Positions 7,751 through 17,201 of a stretch of DNA of 64,000 bases are shown here, piece after piece (within the stretch, counting starts at the first letter, position 1; every line of letters starts with the position of its first letter). Under the pieces are notes generated by a model, which was given only the letters and a program-made list of their open reading frames with translations, was not told the DNA's origin and searched no databases. The stretch comes from Sphingomonas sp. PP-CE-3G-477 (lineage in GTDB: Bacteria; Pseudomonadota; Alphaproteobacteria; Sphingomonadales; Sphingomonadaceae): assembly GCF_003050745.1 (NCBI RefSeq), contig NZ_QAOF01000011.1, forward strand, positions 1 through 64,000. Direction: 5' to 3'. The position numbers were made by a program, and so were the translations under genes.

Positions 7751-10198
7751 ATGCGCGTCGGTGCCTGTCTGATCGCCCTGCTCCTCACCACCGCCGCCGC
7801 CGCTCAGACGCCCGGCGGCAGCGCCTATCATCGCGCGCCCGATGCTATCGCCAAGGCGCTGGAGACGCCGCCCACCCCCTTCGTCACCGTCAGTCCCGAT
7901 CACCGGACGCTCGCGATCCTGGGGCGTGAGAACCTGCCGTCGATCGCCAATCTGTCTAAGCCGATCCTGCGGCTGGGCGGCTACCGCATCGATCCCGCCA
8001 CCAACGGCCAGGCCGAGGTCCGCGTGCAATGGCTGAACGCGCTCAGCTTCAAGAACGTCGGCTCGGGCCGGACCGTCGCGGTCAAGCTGCCCGCCGGCTT
8101 GCGCTTCGCCGCACCCGATTGGTCGCCCGACGGCACCCGCGTCGCCTTCTACGCGCAAGAGGCCGACGGCCTGTCGCTATGGATCGCCGAGCGCGACGGC
8201 AACGCCCGCGCCGTTGCCAAAGGGCTGAACGGCACGTTCGGCACGCCCTTCGCCTGGATGCCGGACAGCAAGACGCTGGTCGCCAATACCGTGCCCGCCG
8301 GTCGCGGCGCCGCGCCCGTCGCAAGCAGCACTCCCACCGGCCCGGTGATTCAGGAAAGCGCCGGCCGCACCTCGGCGGCGCGAACCTACGAGGATCTGCT
8401 CGGCGATGCGCATGACGAGGCGCTGTTCGATCATTACTTCACCGGCCAGCTGGTCCGGATCGATCTCGCGGGCGCTGCGCAGTCGATCGGAACGCCGGGT
8501 CTGATCACCGAGTTCAGCGTCTCCCCGGACGGTCGCTACCTGCTGACCGAGCGGCTCAAGCGGCCGTATTCCTATCTGCTGCCCGCCAGGTTCTTCCCGA
8601 CCGAGATCGCAGTGTCGACGATCGGCGGCCAACCGGTGAAGACACTGGTCGATCGCCCGCTCGCCGACGATCTGCCGGTCGATTTCGACGCCACCGTCAA
8701 GGGCCCGCGCGAGGCGATGTGGCGGTCCGACGCACCGGCGACGCTGGTCTGGGCGGAGGCACTCGACGGCGGCAATCCGCGCGCCAAGATCGCGTTCCAC
8801 GACAAGGTGATGATGCAGCCCGCGCCGTTCGATGCGGCACCGGTCGAACTCGCGCAGACCCCGGCCCGTTATGCGGAGACACTATGGGGCGACGACGGTT
8901 TCGCGGTGGTCGTCGACCGCGAGTGGCGTACGCGCACCGAGCATCGCCTGGCCGTCGCGCCATCGCGACCGGGCCAGACGCGGACGATATCGACGCTCAA
9001 CTATCAGGACCGATACGGTGATCCCGGCGAACCGATGGTCGAAGACAATGCCGCCGGCAAACCGGTGATGCGCTTCACGCCCGCGCATGACGGCGTGTAC
9101 GTCACCGGCGACGGCGCGACCAAAGCGGGTGCGTTCCCCTTCCTCGCGACGATGCCGCTGGCCGGGGGCGAACACACGCGACTGTGGACCGCCAAGGCGC
9201 CTTATTACGAAACGGTCGTCGCCTTGCTCGACGAGCGCGGCCAGCGAATCCTGACACGGCGCGAAAGCGCGAAGCTAGCGCCTAACTACATGATCCGCGG
9301 CGTGAAGGGCGGCGGCGCCAAGGCCGTTACCGCCTTCGCCGATCCTGCCCCGGTCTTTGCCGGCGTCACGCAGCGCACGATCACCTATCCGCGCGCCGAC
9401 GGACTGCCGCTGTCGGGTTCGCTGTATCTGCCCGCCGGCTATGACGCGAAACGCGACGGGCCGCTGCCGACGTTGCTGTGGGCGTATCCGGCGGAGTTCA
9501 CCGACGCGAAGGTCGCCGGCCAGACGGTCGATCAGGGCAACCGGTTCGTCCGCCCGCGCGGTATCAGTCATCTGTTCCTGCTCACGCAGGGCTATGCGAT
9601 CCTCGACAATCCCTCGATGCCGATCATCGGCGAGGGCGGCGTGGAGGCCAACGACACCTACGTCAAACAGCTACAGCAGGATGCGCAGGCCGCGGTCGAC
9701 GCGGTGGTCAAACTCGGTGTCGGCGACCGCAGCCGCATGGCGGTCGGCGGGCACAGCTACGGCGCGTTCATGACCGCCAATCTGCTCGCGCATACCGATC
9801 TGTTCCGCGCCGGCATCGCACGATCGGGCGCCTACAACCGCACGCTGACGCCGTTCGGCTTCCAGGCCGAGCAGCGCACTTATTGGCAGGCGACGCCGAC
9901 CTATACGGGAATGAGCCCGTTCACCTACGCCGACAGGATCAAGGCGCCGATCCTGCTGATCCATGGCGGCGCGGACGACAACAGCGGCACCTTCCCGATC
10001 CAGTCCGAGCGGATGTACGCGGCGCTGAAGGGCAACGGCGCGACGGTACGCTACGTCGTCCTGCCCAACGAGCCGCACGGTTATCGCGCGCTGGAATCGA
10101 CCGAGGAGACGTTGTGGCAGATGACCGACTGGCTCGACAGCTACGTCAAGCCGAAGCAGACCGGATCGACGGTGGCGGCGGCCGCCGCGGAAAAGTGA
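7751..10198 (+). CDS. Secreted S9-family prolyl oligopeptidase-like peptidase
   Basis: Serine peptidase of family S9 (closest in layout to glutamyl-endopeptidase-like S9D), 815 aa. The ATG at 7751 follows AAAGGAATTCG and begins a signal peptide (MRVGACLIALLLTTAAAAQ); an upstream in-frame ATG lacks these. The N-terminal two thirds look like a beta-propeller with repeated WSPDGT/SPDGRY strands. The C-terminal alpha/beta-hydrolase domain contains the nucleophile S669 in GGHSYGAF, an acidic residue in HGGADD (738-743) and H776 in NEPHGY. It probably degrades peptides in the periplasm or outside the cell. A 13-bp inverted repeat follows it. Confidence 0.92.
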   Translation: MRVGACLIALLLTTAAAAQTPGGSAYHRAPDAIAKALETPPTPFVTVSPDHRTLAILGRENLPSIANLSKPILRLGGYRIDPATNGQAEVRVQWLNALSFKNVGSGRTVAVKLPAGLRFAAPDWSPDGTRVAFYAQEADGLSLWIAERDGNARAVAKGLNGTFGTPFAWMPDSKTLVANTVPAGRGAAPVASSTPTGPVIQESAGRTSAARTYEDLLGDAHDEALFDHYFTGQLVRIDLAGAAQSIGTPGLITEFSVSPDGRYLLTERLKRPYSYLLPARFFPTEIAVSTIGGQPVKTLVDRPLADDLPVDFDATVKGPREAMWRSDAPATLVWAEALDGGNPRAKIAFHDKVMMQPAPFDAAPVELAQTPARYAETLWGDDGFAVVVDREWRTRTEHRLAVAPSRPGQTRTISTLNYQDRYGDPGEPMVEDNAAGKPVMRFTPAHDGVYVTGDGATKAGAFPFLATMPLAGGEHTRLWTAKAPYYETVVALLDERGQRILTRRESAKLAPNYMIRGVKGGGAKAVTAFADPAPVFAGVTQRTITYPRADGLPLSGSLYLPAGYDAKRDGPLPTLLWAYPAEFTDAKVAGQTVDQGNRFVRPRGISHLFLLTQGYAILDNPSMPIIGEGGVEANDTYVKQLQQDAQAAVDAVVKLGVGDRSRMAVGGHSYGAFMTANLLAHTDLFRAGIARSGAYNRTLTPFGFQAEQRTYWQATPTYTGMSPFTYADRIKAPILLIHGGADDNSGTFPIQSERMYAALKGNGATVRYVVLPNEPHGYRALESTEETLWQMTDWLDSYVKPKQTGSTVAAAAAEK

Positions 10199-10276
10199 TC
10201 GATGTACCGGTGGCGGTCCGGAAATAGGGTGAGCGTCGTGATCGGCGAAGCCCGTTCCTTGGGCCATCGTATGTAG

Positions 10277-10313
10277 CCTCTGTGACTGGTATCGGCGATG
10301 CCAGTCACAGAGG
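10277..10313. terminator. Perfect 13-bp inverted repeat between peptidase and MFS genes
   Basis: CCTCTGTGACTGG and its exact reverse complement flank an 11-base loop. It lies 79 bases after the peptidase stop and 62 bases before the next start. There is no U-run after either arm, so it could be a non-canonical terminator, a transcript stabiliser or an operator for the downstream efflux gene. Confidence 0.45.
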
Positions 10314-10374
10314 TTGCTTCGAGCGTGCCGGCAGGCATGGTCACTGGTGAATTGCTGTCCTAGATGACGGCCCC

Positions 10375-11622
10375 ATGATCGATAAGCAGACTTCCACCTC
10401 CATGCGCGCTGGCGAATTCGTCGCGTTCGTCGCCGCGCTGATGGCGGTCAACGCTTTGGGCGTGGACCTGATGCTGCCTGCGCTCGCCGACATCGGCCAT
10501 CAACTTGCCATCACGACGGCGAACCACCGGCAGTGGATCATCACGGTCTACATGCTGGGCTTCGGTGCCGGACAGCTCGTCTACGGCCCGCTTGCCGACA
10601 GATATGGCCGCAGACCTATCCTCCTCATCACCCTAGCCGGCTTCGTGGCGGCCAGCATCTTCGCCGCGGGTTCGCAGACGTTCTCCGCGCTTCTCGGCGC
10701 GCGCGTGCTCCAGGGCCTCATGTCGGCCTCGACGCGGGTACTCGCGGTCGCGATCGTGCGGGACCGGTATTCGGGCCGCCAGATGGCGCGCACGCTCTCC
10801 GTCGCCCAGATGATCTTCTTCCTGGTGCCGATCATGGCGCCGAGCCTCGGCCAGGTCCTGCTCGCGTTCGGGCCTTGGCGCTTCATCTTCTATGCGCTGG
10901 CGACCTTTGCGGCGGTCGTCCTCGCCTGGTCCACGCTCCGCCTGCGTGAATCGCTGCCGGTGGAACGCCGTTCCCCCTTGTCGCGAGCCGCTCTTGGCCG
11001 CGCCTACCGATTGACGCTGACGAACCGGTTCTCCGCGGGCTATGCCGTGGCGGCGTCGATGACGTTTGGCGGCATCATCGCCTTCGTGTCCTCCGCCCAG
11101 CAGATATTCGTCGACGAGTTCCATGCGGGCGAACGCTTCACGATCCTGTTCGCCATCTGCGCCTTCTCGATGGCCTGTGCATCGTTTGCCAACAGCCGCC
11201 TCGTCGAGCGGCTTGGCACCCGCCTCATCTCGCAGTCCGCATTGCTCGCCCTGATCGCCTTGTCGCTGCTCCACCTGGTGGTGATCGGCGTCGGACGGGA
11301 ATCGCTGGGGACGTACATGCTGTTCCAGGCACTCAGCATGACGTGCATAGGACTGTGCGGGTCGAACTTCGGTGCCATGGCGATGGAGCCGGTCGGACAC
11401 ATCGCCGGTACCGCATCCTCGATACAGGGCTTCATCACCAGCGTCGGGGCGGTGATCGTCGGCTCCATCATCGGGCAGGCCTATGACGGCACGACCTATC
11501 CGCTAGCGATCGGATACCTGGCGATCGGCGTCGCGGTTCTGGGCGTCGTGTACTTCACGGAAGGGCGAAGGCTGTTCCAGGCTCGACATGCTAGTGACAC
11601 GCACGAGCCAGGGGACGGCTGA
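10375..11622 (+). CDS. MFS drug efflux transporter, Bcr/CflA type
   Basis: Twelve-helix major facilitator of 415 aa, the usual size for the Bcr/CflA (DHA1) group. The loop between helices 2 and 3 carries the MFS signature GPLADRYGRRP, and helix 4 shows GARVLQGLMSASTRVLAVAIVRD, typical of Bcr/CflA. Members export drugs or small peptides by proton antiport at the inner membrane. The start ATG at 10375 opens the protein just before the first helix (FVAFVAALMAVNALGVDLMLP). It is transcribed toward the phospholipase C gene (convergent), and no regulator is adjacent on its side. Confidence 0.9.
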   Translation: MIDKQTSTSMRAGEFVAFVAALMAVNALGVDLMLPALADIGHQLAITTANHRQWIITVYMLGFGAGQLVYGPLADRYGRRPILLITLAGFVAASIFAAGSQTFSALLGARVLQGLMSASTRVLAVAIVRDRYSGRQMARTLSVAQMIFFLVPIMAPSLGQVLLAFGPWRFIFYALATFAAVVLAWSTLRLRESLPVERRSPLSRAALGRAYRLTLTNRFSAGYAVAASMTFGGIIAFVSSAQQIFVDEFHAGERFTILFAICAFSMACASFANSRLVERLGTRLISQSALLALIALSLLHLVVIGVGRESLGTYMLFQALSMTCIGLCGSNFGAMAMEPVGHIAGTASSIQGFITSVGAVIVGSIIGQAYDGTTYPLAIGYLAIGVAVLGVVYFTEGRRLFQARHASDTHEPGDG

Positions 11623-11750
11623 CCCAAACCTGACATTCGCATCGAGTGGAGCGCCATCTCGCCAGAACACCAGGTCGGTACCGTCCCACCATTGTCAGCG
11701 GGGGTACGGCGACGCGGTGCATGGTCTCGCCGAGACTAACGGAAAGGAAG

Positions 11751-13847
11751 TCAGACCGGCCGAGCGGTGACGAACGGATCGCTGCACGTCATCCGACCGG
11801 GTGCGTCGATCCGCCCCGATACCCGGCGTAGATAGTTCGGGACCGTCCCGGCAACGACCGTGATGTCGTACCAGCCATAGCTGTTGCTCAGCGACCAGCT
11901 ACTCTGCGCTTCGGCCAGCGTCACCGCGGTCTTCGCGCCCACGCGTTCAACATGCGCGACCAGCTTATGGGTGCGGTGCCCGTTGGGAAGGTGCAACGTC
12001 ATCGCGGTGTCGGTCACGCGCCAGACGAGGCCGGATAAGGGCGCCGGGTCGTCACGATGCCCCGTGAAATGACGGTGGAAGCCGTTCGGGCCGAGCACCC
12101 AGAGGTCGTAGCGCCCCTCGCCGTCGAACGCCCAGCGCCCGTCCAGTACACGTCCGGGTTCGACCGTGAAACGGCGCGGCGCCTGGGTCAGGTCGGTCCG
12201 GTCGTAGACGTGGAAGACCGCAGCTTGGGCACCATCGACAGCGAACCGAAGCTGGATCGCGCCATCGACGATCGCCTCGTCGACGGTCAAGGCATAGGGC
12301 AGCGGGCGAGCGCGGCGAATGCCGGGTTCCTGCCAGGGCAATGCTACCCCGAGCGGCGCTTGGGGGCTTATCTGCCTGGGGATCGCCGCCGCGCGCACCG
12401 CATCGACGCGCGGATCGGGCATGGCGGCAAACGGGGCGGGATCCGCAGCGGTGAAGTCGAACGCCGAGGTCAGGTCGCCGCATACCGCTCGGCGCCACGG
12501 TGCGATATTGGGCTCGTGGAAGTCGAACCGGCGTTCGAGGAAGCGGATCACCGAGGTGTGATCGAACACCTGCGAATTGACCCACCCGCCCCGGCTCCAC
12601 GGCGAGACGACGTACATCGGCACGCGCGGGCCTAGCCCATAAGCCCGGCCGCGATAGGCGGGGAGATCGAGCGCTGCATCGCCCTTGCTCGGGTGGCGGT
12701 GATAGCTGCCCTCGAGATCGACCGTCGATCCGCCGAGGACCGTGCCGTCGTCGGCATGCGAGGGTGGCGCCGGCGGCGGGACGTGATCGAAGAAGCCGTC
12801 ATTCTCGTCGAACATGACGAGCAACCCCGTCCGCGCCCAGACCTTGGGGTCGGCGGTCAGCGCGTCGAGCACTTCGGCGGTGTAAGCGGCGCCTTGCGCC
12901 GGGCTCGACGGGCCGGGATGCTCGGAGCCCTTCGCGGTGGCGATGACGTAGGACACTTGCGGCAGTCGTCCGGCGAGCACGTCGGCGCGCAAGACGTCCA
13001 GTCCGCGCGTCGTGAGCGCGCGATCTCTTAATACGGCGTCGCCGCCACCTTGGTGCGCGTCGCGAAACGTAGCGAAACCGACCAGCGGGTTGTCGGTGAA
13101 ATTGTCCGCCATGTCCTGGTAGATGCGCCAGTCGACGCCCTTCGCCTGCAACCGCTCGACCACCGTCGTCCAGCGATACGGCTCGGCAGCGCCGCCGTCC
13201 GCGGGGAAACTATCGTGCGAATTGCCGATCGCCGGACCGCCCAGCGTGCCGCCGGGATCGTTGGTGCCGCTCCACAGGAACAGGCGGTTTGTGTTCGTGC
13301 CCGTCTGGACCGAGCAATGATACGCGTCGCAGACCGTGAATGCCTCGGCGAGCGCGAATTGGAACGGGATGTCCTCGCGCCGGTAATGCCCCAACGCGCG
13401 CTGGCTCTTCGCCTCGGGCCAGTGCGCCATCCGCCCCTCGTCCCATCCGCGCTGCGCATCGGGCCAGCTATGCGGCGTACCCTCCATCCGCATCAGGTCG
13501 AAATTGGTGCGCGTGGCGAGGTGGAACGGCAGAACGGTGCGCGCACCGCCGGGTGCGGTCCGGTCGCGCTGATACCAGACCGGGTTAGGCTTCGTCGCAT
13601 CCGACCCCGACGGGACCGGGATCGGCAACCGGTCTGCAAAGCCGCGGACGCCGCGCAGCGACCCGAAGTAATGATCAAAGCCGCGGTTTTCCTGCATCAG
13701 GATCACGACGTGTTCAACATCCATGATCGAGCCCGTCTTCACGTCCGGCGCGATCGCCGCCGCCCGCGCGATCGCTGCGGGAAACGCGGACAATGCCGCA
13801 CCAGCAAGGCTGGCCCCGAGCAGCGTACGGCGAGAGACATCGGTCAT
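11751..13847 (-). CDS. Phosphocholine-specific phospholipase C, Tat-exported
   Basis: Non-haemolytic/haemolytic-type phospholipase C of the phosphoesterase family (EC 3.1.4.3 by family), 698 aa, the family's normal length. A Tat signal is visible (SRRTLLGASLAG). The metal/nucleophile region HVVILMQENRGFDHYFG lies at 46-62, and further blocks include AYHCSVQTGTN, LVMFDENDGFFDHVPPPAPP and the H-x-SVIRFLE block. The last about 200 residues form the two C-terminal domains usual in bacterial PLC. It releases phosphocholine and diacylglycerol from phosphatidylcholine outside the cytoplasm. It follows the receptor at 13910-16273 by 62 bases, and a Pho-box-like site lies upstream of that receptor, so phosphate-starvation control is likely. 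Confidence 0.93.
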   Translation of the reverse strand: MTDVSRRTLLGASLAGAALSAFPAAIARAAAIAPDVKTGSIMDVEHVVILMQENRGFDHYFGSLRGVRGFADRLPIPVPSGSDATKPNPVWYQRDRTAPGGARTVLPFHLATRTNFDLMRMEGTPHSWPDAQRGWDEGRMAHWPEAKSQRALGHYRREDIPFQFALAEAFTVCDAYHCSVQTGTNTNRLFLWSGTNDPGGTLGGPAIGNSHDSFPADGGAAEPYRWTTVVERLQAKGVDWRIYQDMADNFTDNPLVGFATFRDAHQGGGDAVLRDRALTTRGLDVLRADVLAGRLPQVSYVIATAKGSEHPGPSSPAQGAAYTAEVLDALTADPKVWARTGLLVMFDENDGFFDHVPPPAPPSHADDGTVLGGSTVDLEGSYHRHPSKGDAALDLPAYRGRAYGLGPRVPMYVVSPWSRGGWVNSQVFDHTSVIRFLERRFDFHEPNIAPWRRAVCGDLTSAFDFTAADPAPFAAMPDPRVDAVRAAAIPRQISPQAPLGVALPWQEPGIRRARPLPYALTVDEAIVDGAIQLRFAVDGAQAAVFHVYDRTDLTQAPRRFTVEPGRVLDGRWAFDGEGRYDLWVLGPNGFHRHFTGHRDDPAPLSGLVWRVTDTAMTLHLPNGHRTHKLVAHVERVGAKTAVTLAEAQSSWSLSNSYGWYDITVVAGTVPNYLRRVSGRIDAPGRMTCSDPFVTARPV

Positions 13848-13909
13848 CGGGGCAATCCACAGGAGAAGAGCATGATCCGCAAACGTCGGCGGACCATGCC
13901 CGTTTCAGA

Positions 13910-16273
13910 TCAGAAGTCGAGCGACAGCGACGCGGTCACGGTCCGCGGCGTGCCCAGGAACGCCGAGCCGCCATCGGCACTCGACAGATAGCGTTCGTCG
14001 GTCAGGTTGGTCGCCTGCACCGTGAACGACACGCCCTTCAGCTGCTCGCTCACCGCCTCCAGGTCGGCGCCGACATAGCCGCTCACCAGCGTGAAGCTGC
14101 CGGCCTTGGCGACGCCACGCGTGTCGATGTTGCGGTCGCCAACGAACTTGGTGGCGATGCCAGCCTTGAAGATCGACTTTTTATAGTCCGCCGAGACCAC
14201 CCACATCGTGCGCGGCGAATTGATCACCTGCTGGCCGGGCGTCACGCCGACATCGGCATCCTGCGCGGCGTTGCCAGTGCCGATATAGGTCGCGTGGTTG
14301 TAGGTGAAGCTGCCCGACAGCGTCAGCGGTGGCAGCACTCGGTAGGCCAGCGCCGCTTCGATTCCGCGGCTCTTCACCCCGCCGACGTTGAGATAAACGC
14401 TGTCCTGCTGCTCGAGATAATCGATCCCGGTGACGAGGTTCGACGAGATCGAGACGATCTGGTTCTTGAACTTGATGTCGTAGCCGGTCAGCGACGCCTG
14501 GATCCGCCCGGTGTTGTAGCGTGTGCCGATCTCGATGTTGTTCGCGGTTTCCGGTCGCAGGTTGCGGATCGTCTCGGGCGGCTGTCCGAGGGGGCCGTTG
14601 CCGATCGCTGCGAAGTTCTGCGAATAACCGGCGAACAGCTCCATGCCCTGCAACGGCGTCGCATAGGTCAGGCCGGCGTTGATCAGCGGATCGGAATGCG
14701 ACTGGATCGACGTCGCGCTCAGATTGCCGAGCAGCTCGGTGCGGCTCTGGTCGAGGAAGAACTGCTTGACGCCGAGCCTTGCGGTGACCGGGCCATAGGT
14801 CACCGCGTCTTCGGCATAATACATCACTTCGTCGAGCCCGTAGTCGGTGCTGAACTGCACGTAGTACGGCGTGCCGTCAAAGGCCGGCCCGACCCGCGCG
14901 TTGGTGATCTTGTGCCAGTCGCGAAGCTGGTTGGCACGGCTGTGCTCGAACCAGAAACCCGCGCGGAACTGGTTCTGGACCACGCCGAAGTCATGCTGCC
15001 AGTCGACGTCGCTGGTGAAGCCCATGCGGTCGTTCTTGTAGTGGGTGTGGCGGTACGACATGACCGGGGTCGCGTTGGACGCATAACAGGTCGGCGAGTA
15101 TTCGGCGGGCACGCCGCTGGTGCCGACGCACCCGGCGGTCATCGTCGCGGCCGCGCCGGTCGGCGTGACGAAGTAGATTTTGCCGAGCGCATCGCTTCCC
15201 CGCACGGTCGGACCACCGACAAATTCGCTCTCCGGATTGCCGACGCCATCGTTGCGCGCATCGACCAGATACGGCGGCGCGAAATCGCCGCGGCCGCGCA
15301 TCCGGTGATAATAGCCCGCCGCCTGCAGCTTCACTTCGCCGAGTTCTGTACGGGCCTTCAGATACCCGAACAGGTTCTTCCGCAGCGCGCGCGACGTCGG
15401 GCGATAGGCCTGGTCGACGTACGGCAGCCCGGTCCAGCTGTCGGTATACGCGTCGTGGTTCGGATCGTTCGCGAACTGCGCGGGCGATACCGATCCGAAC
15501 TCGGATTCATCCGCATCGTCGTACGAAACGAACCCTGTCAGGTCGACCGTACCGACAGGGCTCAACACCTTGGCGTCGATATGGTCGCGGCTGGTCTTGC
15601 CTGATCCGCCGATCCAGTCGCGCACGCGTGAGGTCGACGCGCTGACATAGGCAGTCGTGTTCGGCGCGATGGTGCCGGTATCGCCGCGCACGTAGAATTT
15701 GCGCGCACCGAAATCACCCCCGGCGGCAGTAAAGCGCAACCGGCTGTCCGTGGTCGGATCGGAGGTCACGTAATCCAGCGTCGCACCGAGCGCTTCGTTC
15801 GAACGCGACGAGATGTCGGCGGTCCCTTGCGACACGTTGACGGTCTTGAGGTCGAGCACGTCGATATACCGGTTGGCGCGCGATCCGCCGCCATAGCCCG
15901 AGCCGCCGTTCGGCATGCCGTCGATCGTCGAGCCGATCTGCTGGCCACCGCCGCCGCCGCTGTTGAAGCCGCGGATGCTGATCGAGGTCGCCCAGTCGGA
16001 CGAGCCGAACGCGTCACCCTCTGCGACGAACACGCCGGGCAGTTCGTTGATGACGTCGTTGACACTGGCGAGCGCGGACTGGCGGTCGATCATCGCCGCG
16101 GTCACGCGCGTGTTGGCGAATGCGGTCGACTGTCCGGTCACGACGATCTCGTCGCTGCGCGGCTGTTCCGCATCGCCAGCTGGCGTCGCGGACGGCGTTA
16201 CGGTCGTCTGCGCGCGCGCATTCGTCGTCGCCGCGATCGCCAGGATCGCAGCCCCCATCATCCACTTGGTCAT
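13910..16273 (-). CDS. TonB-dependent receptor paired with phospholipase C
   Basis: Outer-membrane TonB-dependent transporter, 787 aa. The start at 16273 is supported by GGGGAAGAC just upstream and by a signal peptide (MTKWMMGAAILAIAATTNARA); the longer frame upstream is non-coding. A TonB box (DEIVVTGQ) lies at 41-48, the plug follows (NELPGVFVAEGDAFGSS, then a glycine-rich loop), and the barrel ends in SLSLDF. There is no STN domain, so no FecR-type signalling. It leads an apparent two-gene operon with phospholipase C and probably imports a product of that enzyme (choline phosphate or another phospholipid-derived compound); this is inferred from position. Confidence 0.92.
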   Translation of the reverse strand: MTKWMMGAAILAIAATTNARAQTTVTPSATPAGDAEQPRSDEIVVTGQSTAFANTRVTAAMIDRQSALASVNDVINELPGVFVAEGDAFGSSDWATSISIRGFNSGGGGGQQIGSTIDGMPNGGSGYGGGSRANRYIDVLDLKTVNVSQGTADISSRSNEALGATLDYVTSDPTTDSRLRFTAAGGDFGARKFYVRGDTGTIAPNTTAYVSASTSRVRDWIGGSGKTSRDHIDAKVLSPVGTVDLTGFVSYDDADESEFGSVSPAQFANDPNHDAYTDSWTGLPYVDQAYRPTSRALRKNLFGYLKARTELGEVKLQAAGYYHRMRGRGDFAPPYLVDARNDGVGNPESEFVGGPTVRGSDALGKIYFVTPTGAAATMTAGCVGTSGVPAEYSPTCYASNATPVMSYRHTHYKNDRMGFTSDVDWQHDFGVVQNQFRAGFWFEHSRANQLRDWHKITNARVGPAFDGTPYYVQFSTDYGLDEVMYYAEDAVTYGPVTARLGVKQFFLDQSRTELLGNLSATSIQSHSDPLINAGLTYATPLQGMELFAGYSQNFAAIGNGPLGQPPETIRNLRPETANNIEIGTRYNTGRIQASLTGYDIKFKNQIVSISSNLVTGIDYLEQQDSVYLNVGGVKSRGIEAALAYRVLPPLTLSGSFTYNHATYIGTGNAAQDADVGVTPGQQVINSPRTMWVVSADYKKSIFKAGIATKFVGDRNIDTRGVAKAGSFTLVSGYVGADLEAVSEQLKGVSFTVQATNLTDERYLSSADGGSAFLGTPRTVTASLSLDF

Positions 16274-16341
16274 GTCGTCTTCCCCTTGCCACGGTCCGAG
16301 CATTGCCGGGCATCCTGTGACGCAGCCCTTGCAAGCGCCAT

Positions 16342-16359
16342 GTGACATGGCTGTGACAT
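16342..16359 (-). promoter_or_regulatory. Pho-box-like direct repeat upstream of the receptor-PLC operon
   Basis: Read on the reverse strand, two identical ATGTCAC heptamers are separated by four bases (11-bp period). This matches the layout of PhoB sites, CTGTCAT/C repeated every 11 bp. It lies about 70 bases upstream of the receptor start and about 80 bases from the divergent DeoR-family gene, so it could serve either promoter. No binding data are available from sequence alone. Confidence 0.55.
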
Positions 16360-16436
16360 CGTGTGGATATTGTTGGTATTTTGTGGCTTGTGCCCAACGG
16401 GAGATGCGGAGAAACAGGCCGAACGGGAGAAGTCGT

Positions 16437-17195
16437 GTGACGCAGTCGGATCGTATCGCCAGTCTTGTCGCGTTGCTCGAGGCGCGAGGGTCGTGTTCGA
16501 TCACGATGCTCGCCGATCACTTCGCGGTGTCGGACGAGACCATCCGGCGCGACGTGCGGCAACTCGAGGCGAGCGGTCGCGCGTATAAGGTGCATGGCGG
16601 GGTCAAGCTTCCCGACAATCGGCTCGAAGCGCCATACCGGTTGCGGATGCAGGCGCAGGCGGATGCGAAGCAGGCGATCGCGCGCCGTGCCGCGTCGTTG
16701 ATCGAGGACGGGATGACCGTGCTGATCGATTCGGGCACCACCTCGTGCTGGGTCGCGCGAGCGCTCGCCGATCGGCGACGGCTGACGATCGTCACGAACA
16801 ACCTGGAGGTTGCGAGCGACATGCTCGGCCGCGACGGAATCCGCGTCTTCCTGGCCGGTGGCGCGGTCAACGTGGACTACCGCGCGACGTTCGATGCCGA
16901 GGCGATCCGCTACTCGCGCTGTTTCTCGCCCGATGCGACGATCCTGTCGATGGGTGCGATCGAAGCGAAGCGCGGCTTCATGGATTTCGAACCCGACGAA
17001 GCGGCCTACAAGCGCGCACTGCTCGACGGCGCGCGCCGCGTTATCGTCGTCGCCGACGTTGAGAAGTTCGACCGCGCCGGCACCGTCCACGTCGCCGACT
17101 TCGCGCAGGTGCACGATCTGGTCACCGACTTGCCCGTGCCACCAGCGATCGCGGAGGCAGCGAGGCACGCCGACGTCCGGCTCCACACCGCCTGA
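16437..17195 (+). CDS. DeoR/GlpR-family transcriptional regulator
   Basis: DNA-binding repressor of the DeoR family, 252 aa from GTG at 16437, chosen because GGGAG lies seven bases upstream and the length fits the family; the open frame extends far upstream without support. An N-terminal winged helix (SITMLADHFAVSDETIRRDV, then LEASGRAYKVHGGV) precedes a sugar-phosphate-sensing DeoRC domain (IDSGTTSCWVARAL, NNLEVASDM, GAIEAKRGFMDFEPDEAAYK). Family members respond to phosphorylated sugars or glycerol-3-phosphate. It is divergent from the receptor-PLC operon and convergent (6-base gap) with the DUF5690-type gene, so it may control lipid-derived phosphoester uptake; this is inference. Confidence 0.9.
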   Translation: MTQSDRIASLVALLEARGSCSITMLADHFAVSDETIRRDVRQLEASGRAYKVHGGVKLPDNRLEAPYRLRMQAQADAKQAIARRAASLIEDGMTVLIDSGTTSCWVARALADRRRLTIVTNNLEVASDMLGRDGIRVFLAGGAVNVDYRATFDAEAIRYSRCFSPDATILSMGAIEAKRGFMDFEPDEAAYKRALLDGARRVIVVADVEKFDRAGTVHVADFAQVHDLVTDLPVPPAIAEAARHADVRLHTA

Positions 17196-17201
17196 GCGTG
17201 C

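Noticed and set aside
13793..15604. A 603-codon open frame on the plus strand
   Set aside because: Antisense to the receptor at 13910-16273; composition is that of a shadow frame.
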